A stretch of DNA of 64,000 bases from Leptospira kirschneri serovar Cynopteri str. 3522 CT (GTDB lineage Bacteria; Spirochaetota; Leptospiria; Leptospirales; Leptospiraceae): positions 86,001-150,000 of the forward strand of contig NZ_AHMN02000022.1 in the NCBI RefSeq assembly GCF_000243695.2, written 5' to 3'. Numbering within the stretch: position 1 is the stretch's first letter; each line of letters starts with the position of its first letter. The position numbers and the translations under genes are program-made. This document shows, in pieces, positions 38,719 to 56,886 of this stretch. Below the pieces are notes generated by a model. The model made no database searches. It was not told the origin of the DNA and saw nothing but the letters and a program-made list of their open reading frames with translations.

Positions 38719-41223
38719 TCAATTTTCCCCTAGAACCGTAAAGTCTTGAACCTTATCGTTGTCTTTTAAATCTACAATACGAACACCCACAGCAGTTCTA
38801 CCTAATTTAGAAATATCGAATGCGTTAATTCGGATCGTCATTCCCTGTCGAGTGATTAAAATGATTTCGTCTTCGTTTCCAACGGAACCGGTTCCAACGG
38901 AAAATCCGTTCTTTTCGGTTATCTTTAGATAGGCCATTCCTTTACCGCCCCTACCTTTTGCAGCAAACTCTTCAAAGCCAAGACGTTTTCCGTAACCTTC
39001 TTCCGAAACTACGAATATGTCTTCCCCTTCTTTATATTTACTAAGTCCTACAATCGAGTCGTCTTCCGCAAGTCTCATTCCGGTAACACCACTAGCGGTT
39101 CTTCCTTGGGCTCTAACGATATTACCTTCAATTCGAAGAGCTAATCCTTTTTTAGAAAAGATCATAACCTCGTCTTTATCTGTCATCGATTCTACTTTGA
39201 TCAGCTCGTCTCCTTCTCTAAGTCCGATTGCGATGATTCCAGACTTTTTAACGTTTCCGAACTCTTTTAATTGAATTCGTTTAATAAATCCTTTCCTTGT
39301 TACCAAAAGAAGATCTTTATCCATATCTTCTTCTCTAAACGTAAAAACGGAAGAGATGTATTCGTCTTCCCTCAAATTGATGATTGCCTTGAGAGACTTT
39401 CCTCTGGCTTCTTTAGAAGCGATCGGTAATTCGTAGGCTTTCATCACATAAACTTTCCCTATATTAGAGAAAAACATAATATTATCATGAGTCATCGCGG
39501 CTTTCATGATTTTAATTACGTCGTCCCGTTTTTGAGAAAGGCCTTGAATTCCCTTACCGCCCCGTTTTTGTCTTTTAAAAGTATCTATCGGAAGACGTTT
39601 GATAAATTGATCATAAGTGATTTGAATTACAATTTCTTCATCCGCGATCAAATCCTCTGCGTTAAAAGAAGAACTTTCTATAGTTTCAATAGATATTTCT
39701 GTTTTTCTTTTATTCCCGTACTTATCTCCTACTTCTTGAAGTTCTGTACAAACAATTTCATTTACACGAGAAGGTTTTGCGAGAATGTCTTTCAGATCGA
39801 TGATAAGTTTCCTCACCTCTTCCAATTCATCTATGATTTTCTGAACCTCAAGAGAAGTAAGTCTTTGTAATCTCATTTCTAAGATAGCATCCGATTGAAC
39901 CTCGGATAAACTAAAACGAACCATTAATTGTTGTTTTGCTTCCGGAGGATTTTTAGAAGCACGAATTACTTTGATCACATCCTCTATATTTTCTAAAGCA
40001 ATCTTCAGTCCTTCTAAAATATGAGCTCTTTTTTCCGCCTTATCTAAATCGAACTGAGTTCTTCTAACGATAACTTCTCTTCTATGAGCCGAGTAAGCAG
40101 TTAATATTTCCTTAATATTAAAAATTTTAGGTTTGTTATCTAAAATCGCTAGCATAGTGATTCCGTAACTTACCTGAAGCTGAGTCATTTTGTAGAGTTG
40201 ATTTAGAATGACTTGAGCATTTGCATCTTTTTTAATATGAATTTCTACACGAATTCCTTTTCGATCCGAAAGATCTAGAATTTCCGAAATTCCTTCGATT
40301 TGTTTTTCGTTGACTAGATCTCCAATTTTTTCTAGAAGTACTTTTTTGTTTACCTGGTAAGGAATTTCTGTGACTACGATCACTTCTCTTCCGTTTTTCT
40401 TTTCTTCTATTTCCACTTTGGAACGAATTCGAATTGAACCTTTTCCGGTAGAATAGGCGGAGATCAGACCTTCTCCGCCGATGATAATTCCGGAAGTAGG
40501 AAAGTCCGGACCAGGTATAATTTTTAGAATTTCGGGAATTGTAATTTCTGGATTCCGAATGACCGCAATCACTGCATCAATCGTTTCTTTAAGATTGTGT
40601 GGAGGAATATTCGTCGCCATTCCCACTGCAATCCCGGAAGAACCATTTACAAGTAGGTTCGGAAAATTTGCAGGTAAAACGTCTGGTTGTTCTTTCGTAT
40701 CATCATAGTTAGGCGAAAAGCTGACCGTTTCTTTTTCGATGTCGCGTAACAATTCTTCGGCAACTTTTTCTAGTCTTGCTTCCGTATATCGATAAGCCGC
40801 CGGATTATCACCGTCGATAGAACCGAAATTTCCTTGTCCGTCAATCAAAGGAACTCTTAAGGAAAACTCCTGAACCATTCTCACAAGCGCTTCGTAAACG
40901 GATGCGTCTCCGTGAGGATGGTAATTACCGATTACTTCCCCGACGATCTTAGCGCACTTAACATAAGGGCGATCGCTTCTCCATGCACGTTCGTTCATAG
41001 CATGAAGAATTCTTCTATGAACCGGTTTTAATCCGTCTCTTACATCCGGAAGGGCACGCCCGACAATCACAGACATAGCGTATCCTAAATACGCTTCTTT
41101 CATCTGGTCTTCGATTTCTACAGGAATGACTCTAACACCGTTTTTAAGAGCATCCGCGATATCTGGTTTTCCAGCAATATTATAGCTTAGGACTTTGGTT
41201 TCGTTTTCCATTTCTTGACTCAT
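38719..41223 (-). CDS. gyrA: DNA gyrase subunit A
   Basis: 834 residues. The breakage-reunion domain has the active-site Tyr in AAYRYTEARL (Y146). The QRDR reads GNYHPHGDASVYE, with Ala at 107 and Glu at 111 where E. coli has Ser83 and Asp87. The C-terminal pinwheel begins after the GyrA box QKRGGKG (near residue 560), so it supports negative supercoiling as a gyrase and not Topo IV. Operon order gyrB-gyrA-dusB; the gap to gyrB is 18 bp. Confidence 0.95.
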   Translation of the reverse strand: MSQEMENETKVLSYNIAGKPDIADALKNGVRVIPVEIEDQMKEAYLGYAMSVIVGRALPDVRDGLKPVHRRILHAMNERAWRSDRPYVKCAKIVGEVIGNYHPHGDASVYEALVRMVQEFSLRVPLIDGQGNFGSIDGDNPAAYRYTEARLEKVAEELLRDIEKETVSFSPNYDDTKEQPDVLPANFPNLLVNGSSGIAVGMATNIPPHNLKETIDAVIAVIRNPEITIPEILKIIPGPDFPTSGIIIGGEGLISAYSTGKGSIRIRSKVEIEEKKNGREVIVVTEIPYQVNKKVLLEKIGDLVNEKQIEGISEILDLSDRKGIRVEIHIKKDANAQVILNQLYKMTQLQVSYGITMLAILDNKPKIFNIKEILTAYSAHRREVIVRRTQFDLDKAEKRAHILEGLKIALENIEDVIKVIRASKNPPEAKQQLMVRFSLSEVQSDAILEMRLQRLTSLEVQKIIDELEEVRKLIIDLKDILAKPSRVNEIVCTELQEVGDKYGNKRKTEISIETIESSSFNAEDLIADEEIVIQITYDQFIKRLPIDTFKRQKRGGKGIQGLSQKRDDVIKIMKAAMTHDNIMFFSNIGKVYVMKAYELPIASKEARGKSLKAIINLREDEYISSVFTFREEDMDKDLLLVTRKGFIKRIQLKEFGNVKKSGIIAIGLREGDELIKVESMTDKDEVMIFSKKGLALRIEGNIVRAQGRTASGVTGMRLAEDDSIVGLSKYKEGEDIFVVSEEGYGKRLGFEEFAAKGRGGKGMAYLKITEKNGFSVGTGSVGNEDEIILITRQGMTIRINAFDISKLGRTAVGVRIVDLKDNDKVQDFTVLGEN

Positions 41224-41241
41224 TTCAAAATCCCCTTTCGA

Positions 41242-43173
<1,932 letters not shown>

Positions 43174-43226
43174 TCAGGAATAGTTTTCCTGAAAACCATA
43201 GGGAGGCAAGGAAATTCATTGAATCT

Positions 43227-43691
43227 TTAAAGATATTGAAGAATCTCTAGGTAACGTTTTTTAATTTCGGGATCAGTTTCTTTTTCGAGAATTGCGATTA
43301 AATCTTCCTTGCCTTCTAAACCTTTTTTTTCTTTGGTCTCGTTGATTGCAGTAGAATAAGGAACGGTTAGTTTACCAATAGAAATCTCAATAGAACGAAC
43401 GATTCCTTTTCCTAAAAATCGAGCGGACTCTCTAATAATACGATTTTGTAAAAAAAGTAATTCTTGTTTATAAGCGTTATGAGATACAATAATTCTAAGT
43501 TTACCAAATTGAATCGAATTGACTTCAGAATTAGAAGCGAATACAGGACCAACAATCTCTTTCCAACGGTTTTTAAGAGTATGAACGGAAATTTTCTCTT
43601 GTAGATTTTCTTCTGTAATTCCCATCTGATTTAGAATGGAACGGAATTCGGAAGTTTCGATCTTCTTAGATGAAATCAAATCGTCTTTCAT
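43227..43691 (-). CDS. DUF721/DciA-like protein (putative replicative helicase operator)
   Basis: 154 residues. The region [43 protein letters not shown] is the DUF721 core. The recF-DUF721-gyrB order occurs in several bacteria and supports the call. DciA-type proteins load DnaB helicase in bacteria lacking DnaC/DnaI; that role here is inferred. Its start overlaps the recF stop by 4 bp (ATGA). Confidence 0.75.
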   Translation of the reverse strand: MKDDLISSKKIETSEFRSILNQMGITEENLQEKISVHTLKNRWKEIVGPVFASNSEVNSIQFGKLRIIVSHNAYKQELLFLQNRIIRESARFLGKGIVRSIEISIGKLTVPYSTAINETKEKKGLEGKEDLIAILEKETDPEIKKRYLEILQYL

Positions 43692-44785
43692 TTTATAGAT
43701 TCGACTATCCCTTGACGAATTAGGAAAATTTGTTTTTGGTCCTCAAGTTTACCGACATAATCTTGAATTCCTTCTAAATCTGTGGTGGTAAAAAAGGCCT
43801 GTCCCGCAGTTACTACAAGGTCTACAAAATATTCCCTTCTTTTTACGTCCAGCTCTCGAATGACATCATCAATCAGTAAAACGGGAATCGTGTTCAAAAT
43901 ATTTTTATAGTAGTTAAAAGTTGCTGCTTTTAAAGCAATTACAGTGCTTCTTTTTTGACCTTGAGAACCAAATTCTGTAATATCTCTCTGATCAATTCCA
44001 ATAAAAAGATCGTCTCTATGAATTCCTACTGAAGTATAACCTAGTCTTAAATCCCTACTTAAGTTACGGTTGAGTTTTTCTAGAAATTCATCTTGGTCAT
44101 TTACGTTGGGTTTATAAACTAATTCAAGTCCGTCCTTTCCTCCGCTTAGTTTATCCAAATTAATTTTATAAAAAGAGTTTAATTCCAGAATAATTTCTTT
44201 TCTTTTGTTGAGTATAAAGATCCCTTTTTCTATGATTTTTTTGTCCCAAATAGAAAGGTGAGAAACGTCCGGATTTCCGCTTTTTAAAAGTGCATTTCTA
44301 TGTTTTAGAATTTTATTATATTCCAATAAATATTCGAGGTAAGAAGGATCAAAGGAAGAAATAAAAGCGTCTATAAACTTTCTTCTTTCTGCAGGACCAC
44401 CTTCTATAATTTTTAAATCCATCGGAGTTAATAAAACGGTGATAAACTTGCCGATTAGATCTGTTCTTCTTTTGACTTCTTCTTGATTGAATTTTAATTT
44501 TCTTTTAACGGTCGGTTTAGAGGTAAATCCGATTTCTAAAACAGATTCTTTTAGATTTTCTTTAATTCTTCCTCTGAGAAAATAATTTTCAGAACCCCAT
44601 CGAACAAGGTTTGAATCTTCGGATTCGCGGAAACTTTTTAACCAAGACAATATACAAATCGCTTCTAAAAGATTGGTTTTGCCTTCTCCATTATCTCCGA
44701 CAAAAAAAATAAGCCTGGAATCAAAGTCTAGGCTTAGTTCTTGGTGGTTTCTAAAATTTTGAATGGTAAGATGTTTCAAAAACAT
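43688..44785 (-). CDS. recF: DNA replication and repair protein RecF
   Basis: 365 residues. SMC-like ATPase with Walker [15 protein letters not shown] near residue 30, the signature [16 protein letters not shown] and Walker [14 protein letters not shown]. Binds gapped DNA and helps load RecA. Downstream of dnaN across a 654-bp gap and upstream of the DUF721 gene. The SD is weak. Confidence 0.94.
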   Translation of the reverse strand: MFLKHLTIQNFRNHQELSLDFDSRLIFFVGDNGEGKTNLLEAICILSWLKSFRESEDSNLVRWGSENYFLRGRIKENLKESVLEIGFTSKPTVKRKLKFNQEEVKRRTDLIGKFITVLLTPMDLKIIEGGPAERRKFIDAFISSFDPSYLEYLLEYNKILKHRNALLKSGNPDVSHLSIWDKKIIEKGIFILNKRKEIILELNSFYKINLDKLSGGKDGLELVYKPNVNDQDEFLEKLNRNLSRDLRLGYTSVGIHRDDLFIGIDQRDITEFGSQGQKRSTVIALKAATFNYYKNILNTIPVLLIDDVIRELDVKRREYFVDLVVTAGQAFFTTTDLEGIQDYVGKLEDQKQIFLIRQGIVESIK

Positions 44786-44854
44786 TATAATATATAACCA
44801 AAAGACTATTTGACACTTTAAAAGAAATATTTAAAAATCTTAATATATCGTAAA

Positions 44855-45055
44855 TTCGGTGTAAGAAAATCGGACAAATCCAGCTTACCAAAGGCAAGCC
44901 CGGACCGGACTTTCAGCTCTGGTTAATAAATTATATGCAGAAAACAGGATACAACAATATACTTTAATTTCAATATAAAACGCGACGCTGAATTTGAGAG
45001 AGCGTTTTGCTAAGTTCCCTTGCATCAATCCCTTTCGCGCTAATATAATAAAGCA
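44855..45055 (+). repeat. Family C element, copy C2
   Basis: About 200 bp. Shares GTGTAAGAAAATCGG, GCCCGGACCGGACT and GCATCAATCCCTTTCGCG with C1. It carries an extra inner block (ACGCTGAATTTGAGAGAGCG), which C1 lacks and C3 extends. Occupies part of the 654-bp gap 44786-45439 between recF and dnaN. The rest of the gap (45056-45439) is very AT-rich with no gene. Confidence 0.65.
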
Positions 45056-45439
45056 GCTTTTGCAAAGCATGTCTTTTTTAAATTTATAGACTCTTTAACA
45101 AACTTTATTATTAAAACGATGCGAATTTCTATTTTTTTTGATTTCATTCTTTAAAACGATATATCATCAGTCTTTTTTATTCAGAATCATATAACAGAGT
45201 ATTTTGTATTTAAACAATGTTTTACAAAAAAAATCATGATACTTAATTTTATAGAACTCAGTAAAACGAAACTTTATAAAAAACTACACTAAAACAGAAA
45301 CAAATTCTTGCAGTTTAATTTTTTTGATAAAATACAATTAGATTTTTTGAACGTATTCTAAATTTAAAAATGAAAATCCTAAAATCAAACTTAATTATAA
45401 AAACTTTATTTTTATAATCAACGCTATATCAGAAAATTC

Positions 45440-46561
<1,122 letters not shown>

Positions 46562-46618
46562 TTTTTTTCTCCTAGTTTCTTTTTAATTGAATAAGTTCTT
46601 ATTATTGTACAGTTGTAA

Positions 46619-46655
<37 letters not shown>

Positions 46656-46909
46656 TTTAAGAATACTGAAATATGTCTCATTTTTTTTGAAAAGAGAATT
46701 TTCTTTTCCGACATAATTCTAAGTCGATTTTTCATTTATAAGTGACAATAATCTTACATTATGTCTTGTTTACAGATTTATTTTATTTTTTAAACACTAA
46801 ATATATATTTTATTAACAAGTTATATACATTGTTTTTGGATTCTAAAAAATTTATATGAATTTCAAATTCTTAGATTTTGTATGAGTTCCCACATTTTTA
46901 AATTTTAAA

Positions 46910-47016
46910 AATAGATTTATTGAAAAATTCCGTAGTTCAAATCAATAAAACTGTTTTAATCTACCATATCCATAAAATAGAAACTGATGGAGGGTTAATT
47001 TTTCAACAATTCTAAT
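46910..47016 (+). repeat. Family A element, copy A4, in the dnaA-dnaN spacer
   Basis: 107 bp. Left end AATAGATTTATTGAAAAATT, right end AATTTTTCAACAATTCTAAT. A family B core (GAGTTCCCACATTTTT) lies just left of it at about 46884. The spacer 46562-47236 contains no gene; 46740-46860 is exceptionally AT-rich. Confidence 0.7.
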
Positions 47017-47136
47017 TTATACAGTTCAATTTTATAAGAATCGATAACAATCGCAGTAAATATTTCGTAAGTCCTACGATTAGGTTGGTAGATTATGATG
47101 ATTGATGAAAGAACTTAGAAGTTGATAAAATCAAAC

Positions 47137-47236
47137 AATAAATTTTTGAAAAATTAATTCTTTATCTGTTTCCGTTGTATTGAAATGGACAATTGAAAAG
47201 TTTCGTTAATTTTCAATATGGATTTTTTCAACAACT

Positions 47237-47241
<5 letters not shown>
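47137..47241 (-). repeat. Family A element, copy A5 (reverse), ending inside dnaA
   Basis: 105 bp, opposite orientation to A4. Right end ATTTTTTCAACAACTCTATT at 47222-47241 overlaps the dnaA stop codon (47237-47239) and the codon before it. The interior matches the reverse complement of A1 (TTAATTCTTTATCTGTTTCC). Confidence 0.7.
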
Positions 47242-48550
<1,309 letters not shown>

Positions 48551-48601
48551 TTTTTCCTCCAAAAACAATGAACTCTCTTAAAGAAGAGATTTTATACAGG
48601 T

Positions 48602-48629
48602 TCGAATTGAAAAAATTTTTTCAATTCGA
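48602..48629. promoter_or_regulatory. Perfect 28-bp palindrome upstream of dnaA
   Basis: Two 14-bp arms, TCGAATTGAAAAAA and its exact complement TTTTTTCAATTCGA, meet with no spacer, 52 bp upstream of the dnaA TTG. A second, smaller hairpin TCTCTT-AAAG-AAGAGA lies between it and the gene. Could be an operator, an extruding cruciform, or an origin element. Confidence 0.65.
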
Positions 48630-49032
48630 TTGAATTAATGATCTTTCATTTATAGTATTCCAAAATTTTGAAAGAAGTCGGTTAAAACAACTGTCGGTGG
48701 ATTTTTATCAAAACGTAGTAGCTCCGAAAAACTAAGTTTTTTATGTGGTTATACTTTTTCGGATAACTTTTGACTCTTAAATTTCTGTGTAAATTCCTAC
48801 ATTTGACAGACTTTTCAATTCTAGAATTCAATGAATGAGAATACAGTATTTTTAAAAGAAGTCTTGTACTCAAATGAAAATTCCGGAATCAGAACCTTTC
48901 ACTGAAAAAAGAATCTGTTTATGTTTTGAATAATTAATTATGTCGCAATTATTCAATAGATCGCTTTTTTATTTTGGTTAACGTAGATGAGATAATCGTA
49001 GAGTAATATATATTCGAAATTTTGAATATATT
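48630..49032. other. AT-rich gap between dnaA and holB, candidate oriC region
   Basis: No gene. Contains weak DnaA-box-like sites TGTGGTTAT (48744) and TTCGGATAA (48759), each two mismatches from consensus. It also holds a 10-bp inverted pair TTGAATAATT/AATTATTCAA (48926 and 48947), one family B core at 48789, and an AT-rich inverted repeat just before the holB stop. Gene orientation switches nearby (dnaA leftward, mnmG rightward). Origin function is inference. Confidence 0.4.
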
Positions 49033-49965
49033 CTAAATAGAAAGTTTAAAAAATAATCTTGAGAGAGCAATTGAATCGATTCCGATTATTTTTTTATGAA
49101 GTTCCGCTTTAAATTGAAAGATGGCTTCTAACTTTGAGAGATTACTTTCGTAATTGGTTCTTGTGTATTCGTACATTAATATGAGACTTACAAGTTCTAA
49201 AAATTCTTTATAAGAAAAATTTTCCTTCCATTCGGGATGTTCATCCTTGTAGGAAAGAATCCACGATTCCAATTTTAAAAGATCTAACCCGGTTTCTAAT
49301 CGATCTTTTATTTTTTCTTGAACCAAATCTAACACTTCTTTGGGACATTCGGACGATATAAGACTTCCGCCCTGGAATGGAAGTGTAGAAAAACCTAAAC
49401 TTGTATTTATTTTTCTAAGGTCTTTTTGATTGAGATATTGAAAAGGAACACAAATGGCTCTACTTACGATCGTTTCTTTGAGTTTATCTAAATTGTTTAC
49501 GATAAAAATAAATCTAGAAAAAGGGGGTGCTTCTTCTAACGATTTTAAAAGTGCTGTTTCTGCTTCATTCCCGATAAGAGAAGCGTCTGGAAAAACAATA
49601 AAACGAAAACGAGATAGATGAGGACGATAATTTAATCGAGAACGGATCAACCATCGGATTGAAAATTCTTCTGGGTTATCTTCACTTCCGATAGGAATAA
49701 TCTTACCGCTTTCTTCTGGAAAACGAATATAATCCGGATGTGAATTGTTTATAAAAGATTTACAAGAAGCGCAAATTCCGCAGGAAGTTCCTTCAAAGCA
49801 CAATACGTTTTTGATAAATCGTTCAGAGGCGGATTCTTTTCCTGTTCCGTCCGGCCCGTGGAAAATTAAAAGCGGCGGAATTGTTTCCGGTTTGGAAATA
49901 TATCTTTTTAAAAAGGTAAGAGCAATTTCTTGTCCTAAGATTTCATCTAACTGAAACGATTTCAT
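49033..49965 (-). CDS. holB: DNA polymerase III delta-prime subunit
   Basis: 310 residues. AAA+ clamp-loader fold with the N-terminal LGQEIALTFLKRYI, P-loop HGPDGTGKES, a zinc module built from CFEGTSCGICASC, and LLKSLEEAPPFSRFIFIVNNLDKL. The SRC motif reads SRAIC. Together with HolA (30385) and DnaX it loads the beta clamp. It follows ilvE by 6 bp, so the pair is likely one transcript. Confidence 0.85.
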   Translation of the reverse strand: MKSFQLDEILGQEIALTFLKRYISKPETIPPLLIFHGPDGTGKESASERFIKNVLCFEGTSCGICASCKSFINNSHPDYIRFPEESGKIIPIGSEDNPEEFSIRWLIRSRLNYRPHLSRFRFIVFPDASLIGNEAETALLKSLEEAPPFSRFIFIVNNLDKLKETIVSRAICVPFQYLNQKDLRKINTSLGFSTLPFQGGSLISSECPKEVLDLVQEKIKDRLETGLDLLKLESWILSYKDEHPEWKENFSYKEFLELVSLILMYEYTRTNYESNLSKLEAIFQFKAELHKKIIGIDSIALSRLFFKLSI

Positions 49966-49971
49966 TCTTTT

Positions 49972-50938
<967 letters not shown>

Positions 50939-51038
50939 GTCGGGTCTCTTGTCGATTCATCTTGCAATTGTAAGACTTAAACCTTGAGAAACATCTCATT
51001 CTAAAATTTATAATTAATTTTCAGGAAGTTGAATTTAA

Positions 51039-52946
<1,908 letters not shown>

Positions 52947-53059
52947 GCGTTGTCGGTTTTACTATAAATGCTAGGGACTCCTAATTAACCTGAGCAAGAG
53001 CGTAAGAAAAAATTTTCTAAAAGTAGTAGTTCCTACAATTTTAGAATTTATTCGTAAAA

Positions 53060-53329
<270 letters not shown>

Positions 53330-53496
53330 AATTATAATTTGTGGTAGTTCCCACATTTAAAGAATAGATCTGTAAAATTCAGATTCCAACTTTTTTCAGA
53401 ATCGAGAGTTCCTTACGCCGAACTTATATTAATTAAAATTCAAAGTTTTTCCTAAAGCTTGCGTTGGAGTTCCGACAAAGAACTAAATTTTATCCG

Positions 53497-53512
53497 TGTT
53501 TCACATGAAACG
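53497..53512 (+). promoter_or_regulatory. parS-like ParB-binding site 1
   Basis: TGTTTCACATGAAACG matches the widespread parS consensus TGTTTCACGTGAAACA at 14 of 16 positions. Intergenic, about 8 kb from parB, in the origin-proximal region. Confidence 0.65.
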
Positions 53513-53811
53513 TTTTTAATAGCCGGAATTTCACCGAGCTTTTTAAAACTAGGAGTTCCTATAGATATGTAGTACTAGAAGTTCATGGATTTTCATGAAA
53601 CCATGTTCAGAGTTTAGAAATGGTTGAGTTCCTACATTTTTAAGTTTTGAAACGGATTCATAGTCGTTATCTCTCAATATAATTAAAGTAAGTAATCCTG
53701 TTAATATCGGGAACTTTATACATAAAGAATCGTTGCGGATTTGTTTGAATCCGATCAAATAATCAAGGATTGATTTCAAAATAAAAAATAGATTCGAGTC
53801 GAAGAAAAAAT

Positions 53812-54440
53812 ATGGATCGTTTATTCAAAGAAGCATTAGAAAAAGAAGATCTCGACTAAGTCAAAAGTCTGCTCAAAGAAATAGGCGATAAATCTTAAAG
53901 ATCGAAATGAAAACACTCCACTGATTTTTGCTGTCAAAACAACAATTTGGAAATGACTTCCCTACTCCTCGGACAAAATGCAAACCCGAATTCTAAAGGA
54001 CTGGCCAATACATCTCCCTTGATTTACGCGATCAATGGAGACGAACCGAATTTTGAAATCGTAAAATTGCTGATCGATGCCGGAGCGGATGTGATCGCAT
54101 CGGAGACCTCTAAGTTTTGCGATTCAAAATGGATTGTTCGAGATCGTTCAATTGCTGGTAGAAAGTGGTGCGGTAGTAGAACATCCGAACGCTCGTCCTC
54201 ATCCTTCGTATCAAAATAGGATATCTTTTCTTAGCTGCGTGCGATGGTAGCGAACATACTGAATTTTTTTCTAAAGAAAGGTTTCGATTCTCACGTAAAA
54301 AATGAAAGAGGTGGAACAGGCCGCTGCACAAGGACTTTGGAATGTGTAAAATTATTAATAGAATCGAGAATAATCCGAACGTACAAGATAAGGATGGAGA
54401 GTGCAAAGGTGCTTCTCGAGAAACGATTGAAAAAACAAAA
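53812..54440 (+). pseudogene. Decayed ankyrin-repeat gene
   Basis: Starts ATG (MDRLFKEALEKEDLD), then a TAA at 53857. After frame changes it continues with [57 protein letters not shown], then [17 protein letters not shown] and FFLKKGFDSHVKNERGG, all ankyrin-like units in different frames. At least one in-frame stop and several frameshifts, including one missing A near 53940. No intact product is possible. Ankyrin proteins usually mediate protein-protein contacts. Confidence 0.75.
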
Positions 54441-54620
54441 AGAAGATCCTAACGAAATCAATCATCAGATATTACAAATCAAGTATGTGTCTTAATCATA
54501 GAAAAGTAGAAGATGATTTTCTTGAATCTATGGAATTAAGAAATTACTGATTAGACAAGTCTCTCTTTATGAAAATAAATTTCGACTTGTAGATGAATGA
54601 AAACTGATTTTCTGAAAGTA

Positions 54621-54890
54621 AATGCGGCGATCCTCACGGATCATTCGGCAACTTTTGCATTTATTCAGAGAGAAAATCTATAGAAACTCCTACATTGGTT
54701 CAGCATTTTTGAATCATCCTTACCAAATTATCTGAATACTTTTAGGAAGAATTCGAAAACAAATTCGATATTACAAAAAATGTTTCTAAAATTTATGAAT
54801 AGAAAAAAGAAAGTTTTAGAAGGTGGAAAACAAAGGCCGCACTCAAAAATGAAGACGGCTTTGTTGTATGGATTACTTATAAATTAATTC
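54621..54890 (+). pseudogene. Remnant of an unidentified gene with three in-frame stops
   Basis: One frame reads CGDPHGSFGNFCIYSERKS, then stop, ILTKLSEYF, stop, EEFENKFDITKNVSKIYE, stop, and finally KESFRRWKTKAALKNEDGF followed by VVWITYK. The amino-acid quality of the segments suggests former coding. Family not recognised. The end overlaps the convergent exported-protein gene. Confidence 0.42.
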
Positions 54891-55703
54891 GTGGATTTTT
54901 TGAAGTTCCCATTTATTGTTTTGTTTCACGTGAAACGTAAAACTTTGAAGTAAATTATTGGAACTGTAATTCAATTGATTCTTTCTTTCCTGATTACCTT
55001 GAACGTTCAGTCGAGTCAGTAGTTTTCCTTTCTCATCATATTCAAATTTGGTGGAAGCGATTTGTTTTTTCTCTTCGTTATAAATATTCTGAATGAATGC
55101 TCTTGGATTCTTTTCGTCCTGAGTCAGGTTAAATATTTCGATCTCTTTAGAATCAGGCCAACTAGTCTGACCTGATTTTACAAAATTTTTGTCCCAAGAA
55201 TTGATGTTTGATCTTAAAAGAAGTTTATTGTCCTTATCAAAAACTTCAACAAGATCAATTTCTCCTTTCGGATTGTATCTAAATGTTTTTGTTTCGAGTA
55301 GAATATGATCTTTATCAAAGAGTTCTTCTCGAACTACTTTTCCATCTTTATATTGAAAAATTGTAAAACCGTCCGTTTTTCCATCTGCATTTAAGTAGGA
55401 TTCTTTAATGAGTTTTCCGGAAGAGTCGTATTCATAAAAAGCAGAATAGACGATTTTACCGTTTGCATTTTTGACGATTTCTTTTACAGGTCCGTTTGAA
55501 TTGTTTCCAAAAATATATTTATCTATGTGAGACCATTTACCTGGAGTGATTCCTAAAATAATTTTAGGAAATAGAAGTAAAATTAAAATCCAATGGGGAA
55601 TCAATCGAACCGTTATACTCTTTGAGTTGCGTGAATTGTTTTTGCTCGTTCTAAGAAGAAAAATATAAGATCTAGAAAAAATTGTAACTAAAACTTGGAT
55701 CAT
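54873..55703 (-). CDS. Exported protein with YD-like toast-rack repeats
   Basis: 276 residues with a hydrophobic signal or anchor ([15 protein letters not shown], about 37-51) after a basic N-terminus; a later TTG start just before it is possible. The body has repeated units of the form Y-x-x-x-G-K-L-x-x-E-x-x-x-x-D-G-K ([37 protein letters not shown]), as in RHS/YD or MORN-like proteins. Probably periplasmic or surface. Function unknown. The C-terminal codons contain parS-like site 2. Confidence 0.7.
   Translation of the reverse strand: MIQVLVTIFSRSYIFLLRTSKNNSRNSKSITVRLIPHWILILLLFPKIILGITPGKWSHIDKYIFGNNSNGPVKEIVKNANGKIVYSAFYEYDSSGKLIKESYLNADGKTDGFTIFQYKDGKVVREELFDKDHILLETKTFRYNPKGEIDLVEVFDKDNKLLLRSNINSWDKNFVKSGQTSWPDSKEIEIFNLTQDEKNPRAFIQNIYNEEKKQIASTKFEYDEKGKLLTRLNVQGNQERKNQLNYSSNNLLQSFTFHVKQNNKWELQKIHELIYK
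54922..54937 (+). promoter_or_regulatory. parS-like ParB-binding site 2
   Basis: TGTTTCACGTGAAACG matches the parS consensus TGTTTCACGTGAAACA at 15 of 16 positions, with the CACGTG palindromic core intact. Lies inside the 3' end of the exported-protein gene, 1.4 kb from site 1. parAB are at 60.7-62.3 kb. Confidence 0.85.

Positions 55704-56886
<1,183 letters not shown>

Noticed and set aside
39487..39870. 127-residue frame antisense to gyrA
   Set aside because: Phe/Tyr-rich shadow of conserved gyrA codons; no SD.
44885..45070. 61-residue frame between recF and dnaN
   Set aside because: Lies wholly within family C copy C2; no SD and no protein-like features.
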